Assembly: GCF_039594555.1 (NCBI RefSeq) | Contig: NZ_JBCNNF010000157.1 | Location: 1 to 14,908 of the forward strand | Reading direction: 5' to 3' | DNA from: Inquilinus sp039594555 | Lineage (GTDB): Bacteria > Pseudomonadota > Alphaproteobacteria > DSM-16000 > Inquilinaceae | Length of the DNA: 14,908 nucleotides | In this document: positions 13,328 to 14,908 of the stretch, piece by piece | Numbering within the stretch: the stretch's first letter is position 1 | Layout of the letters: each line of letters begins with the position of its first letter | Notes under the pieces: model-generated | The model's database searches: none | What the model was told of the DNA's origin: nothing | Seen by the model: only the letters and a program-made list of their open reading frames with translations | Program-made: the position numbers and the translations under genes

Positions 13328-14692
13328 ATGTCCGGTCCCCAGAGCGCCAGCGCCGCACCGATCGAGAGCAAGGCGCAGCTCGTCGACTATCTCGCCGCCG
13401 GGTCCAAGCCGCCCGAGGATTGGCGTATCGGCACCGAGCACGAGAAGTTCGCCTTCCGCCTCTCGGACCTGCGGCCGCTGCCCTATGAGGGGCCGGACGG
13501 CATCCGCGCCGTGCTCGAAGGCCTGGCCGGCTGCGGCTGGGAGCGGGTGGAGGAGAACGGCAACCTGATCGCGCTGGCCCGCGACAAGGCTTCGGTGACG
13601 CTGGAGCCGGGCGGCCAGGTCGAGCTGTCGGGCGCGCCGCTGCGCAGCATCCATGAGACCTGCGCCGAGGTGGCCGACCACCTGGCCCAGGTGAAGCGGG
13701 TGGGCGAGCAACTCGGCATCGGCATGATCGGCCTCGGCTTCCAGCCGAAATGGCGGCGCGAGGATATCGGCTGGATGCCGAAGGGCCGCTACAAGATCAT
13801 GCGCGACTACATGCCGAAGCGCGGCTCGCTGGGCCTCGACATGATGAAGCGAACCTGCACGGTGCAGGTCAATCTCGACTTCGCCTCCGAAGCCGACATG
13901 GTGAAGAAGTTCCGCGCCAGCCTGGCGCTGCAGCCGATCGCCACGGCGCTGTTCGCCAACTCGCCCTTCACCGAGGGCAAGCCGAACGGCTTCCAGAGCA
14001 TGCGCAGCCATATCTGGACCGACACCGACCCCGACCGCACCGGCGACCTGCCCTTCGTGTTCGAGGACGGCTTCAGCTTCGAGCGCTATGTCGACTACCT
14101 GCTCGACGTGCCGATGTACTTCGTCTACCGCGACGGCAAGTACATCGACGCCTCCGGCCAGAGCTTCCGCGCCTTCCTGAAGGGCGAGCTGCCGGTCTAT
14201 CCCGGCCATCTGCCGACGATGAACGACTGGGCCGACCACCTGACCACCGCCTTCCCCGAGGTGCGGCTGAAGAAGTTCCTGGAGATGCGCGGCGCCGATG
14301 GCGGGCCGTGGTCGCGGCTGTGCGCCCTGCCGGCGCTGTGGGTCGGGCTGCTCTATGACGGTTCGGCGCTGGACGCCGCCTGGGACCTGGTGAAGGACTG
14401 GAGCACCGAAGAGCGGGCGGCGCTGCGCCGCGACGTGCCGCGCCTCGGCCTCGCCACCCCGTTCCGCGGCGGCACGGTGCGCGATGTGGCGCTGCAGGTG
14501 CTGGCGATCGCCCGCCAGGGCCTGGCCTCCCGCGCCCAGACCGACGCCATCGGCGGCACCGAGGAAGGCTTCCTCAACGAGCTGCAGCGCATCGCCGACA
14601 GCGGCGAGACCCAGGCCTCGGAGATGCTGCGCCGCTACGAGACCGAATGGGGCGGCTCGGTCGACCCGGTCTTCACCGCCTACGCCTATTGA
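13328..14692 (+). CDS. gshA: Glutamate-cysteine ligase, class II (plant/alphaproteobacterial type)
   Basis: This 454-residue cytoplasmic enzyme joins glutamate and cysteine with ATP, the first step of glutathione synthesis. Family GCS2 motifs: IGTEHEKFAFRL (34-45), TLEPGGQVELSGAPLRSIHET (91-111), the central block RYKIMRDYMPKRGSLGLDMMKRTCTVQVNLDF, LFANSPFTEGKPNG and SHIWTDTDPDRTG, and near the end GLATPFRGGTVRDVALQVL. Length matches the alphaproteobacterial and plant enzymes, which are unlike E. coli GshA. The open frame runs back into rsmE, but the ATG at 13328 begins the family-like sequence; its ribosome site is weak. It is followed directly by an intrinsic terminator, making it the last gene of the rsmE-gshA unit. 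Confidence 0.95.
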   Translation: MSGPQSASAAPIESKAQLVDYLAAGSKPPEDWRIGTEHEKFAFRLSDLRPLPYEGPDGIRAVLEGLAGCGWERVEENGNLIALARDKASVTLEPGGQVELSGAPLRSIHETCAEVADHLAQVKRVGEQLGIGMIGLGFQPKWRREDIGWMPKGRYKIMRDYMPKRGSLGLDMMKRTCTVQVNLDFASEADMVKKFRASLALQPIATALFANSPFTEGKPNGFQSMRSHIWTDTDPDRTGDLPFVFEDGFSFERYVDYLLDVPMYFVYRDGKYIDASGQSFRAFLKGELPVYPGHLPTMNDWADHLTTAFPEVRLKKFLEMRGADGGPWSRLCALPALWVGLLYDGSALDAAWDLVKDWSTEERAALRRDVPRLGLATPFRGGTVRDVALQVLAIARQGLASRAQTDAIGGTEEGFLNELQRIADSGETQASEMLRRYETEWGGSVDPVFTAYAY

Positions 14693-14716
14693 TCCGGCAG
14701 GTCTTGCCGGAATTTT
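14693..14716 (+). terminator. Intrinsic terminator of gshA
   Basis: TCCGGCA (14693-14699) pairs perfectly with TGCCGGA (14705-14711) around GGTCT, and is followed by ATTTT. It starts one base after the gshA stop codon. Confidence 0.8.
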
Positions 14717-14759
14717 AGGCAATCTCCCCAGGGCCGCGGCGAATTTTGCTTGCCGTCGA

Positions 14760-14775
14760 TGGCACATCCCTTGCT
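14760..14775 (+). promoter_or_regulatory. Sigma54 (-24/-12) promoter
   Basis: TGGCACATCCCTTGCT matches the sigma54 consensus TGGCAC-N5-TTGCT exactly in its conserved bases, with the GG (14761-14762) and GC (14773-14774) pairs ten bases apart as required. Transcription would begin near 14786, leaving a short leader to the start codon at about 14811. Sigma54 promoters need an enhancer-binding activator such as NtrC; no obvious activator site is seen in the short upstream region. Confidence 0.8.
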
Positions 14776-14810
14776 TGATGGTTTTCGTCGAGCAGGGACG
14801 TGCCGGAGGG

Positions 14811-14908
14811 ATGGTGCAGGCATTCGACGAGATGGGCGGGGATCCGGTCCGGTCCCCCTATGCGGCCCTGGCGGATTGGCTGGCGGCGACGCCGGCCTCG
14901 GTCTTCGA
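14811..14908 (+). CDS. Circularly permuted ATP-grasp protein, N-terminal fragment
   Basis: Only the first 32 complete codons lie in the window; the frame is open at the right edge. The readable part, AFDEMGGDPVRSPYAALADW followed by LAATPASVF, fits the start of circularly permuted ATP-grasp type 2 proteins (former DUF404/DUF407, COG2308), which begin with an FDEM-x-VRPHY-like motif and a W-L-x-x-TP helix. These proteins are usually encoded beside alpha-E, transglutaminase-like and proteasome-like (Anbu) genes, and probably form peptide-like bonds. GGAGG at 14805-14809 points to a start at the ATG 14811 or the GTG 14814. An in-frame ATG at 14778 would lie before the predicted sigma54 transcript start. 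The call rests on few residues. Confidence 0.62.
   Translation, partial: MVQAFDEMGGDPVRSPYAALADWLAATPASVF

Noticed and set aside
13160..14767. Open frame of 535 codons on the minus strand opposite gshA
   Set aside because: No recognisable domain; gshA on the other strand is certain along its whole length.
14778..14810. ATG at 14778 as start of the ATP-grasp gene
   Set aside because: It would lie upstream of the transcript start predicted by the sigma54 promoter, and a GGAGG sits just before 14811-14814.

Overview
The window looks like chromosomal DNA of a high-GC alphaproteobacterium, probably Rhodospirillales-like. Supporting signs are a Usg family protein, a groESL operon with a CIRCE operator, ubiA (ubiquinone synthesis), a plant/alphaproteobacterial-type (class II) glutamate-cysteine ligase, a bacterial METTL20-type methyltransferase, and coding regions that end almost every codon in G or C. 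A genus cannot be assigned from the sequence alone.

Bases 1 to about 545 differ from the rest. They hold the broken internal part of a citrate synthase family protein in DNA of visibly lower GC (the first two 60-base lines count 35 and 36 G+C; a line inside dctM counts 45). The reading frame loses its homology just before two perfect hairpins that abut each other (572-633). Past that junction the DNA has the character of the rest of the window. This may be a transferred remnant or a chimeric join in the assembly.

Bases 780-4830 hold usg (-), a GntR/FCD repressor-like gene (-), and a divergent TRAP transporter operon dctP-dctQ-dctM (+). The gntR/dctP gap carries an exact 13-bp direct repeat that is a good operator candidate. 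Bases 4850-7046 are the groES-groEL operon, with an overlapping sigma70/sigma32-type promoter, a CIRCE element and a strong UUCG-loop terminator. Bases 7184-8311 encode a lipoprotein L,D-transpeptidase with a long Pro/Ala/Thr tail. A roughly 104-bp nested inverted-repeat element separates it from the convergent METTL20-like methyltransferase gene (-).

Bases 9217-9722 hold a 55-residue protein with a CSSPPC motif, translationally coupled to a DUF488 gene, which converges on ubiA (-). Bases 10738-12468 hold a divergent pair that share a DJ-1/PfpI domain: a GlxA-type AraC regulator (-) and an isonitrile hydratase-like enzyme (+), separated by 84 bp with a small palindrome. The end of the window carries rsmE and gshA (+), a terminator, and an excellent sigma54 (-24/-12) promoter. 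That promoter leads into the first codons of what looks like a circularly permuted ATP-grasp protein, cut by the window edge.

Most genes are housekeeping or standard accessory functions. I found no clearly new multi-gene defence or mobile system. The most notable points are the sigma54 promoter before the ATP-grasp gene, the composition break at the left edge, the small coupled CSSPPC protein, the DJ-1 enzyme/regulator pair, and several unexplained palindromic elements.
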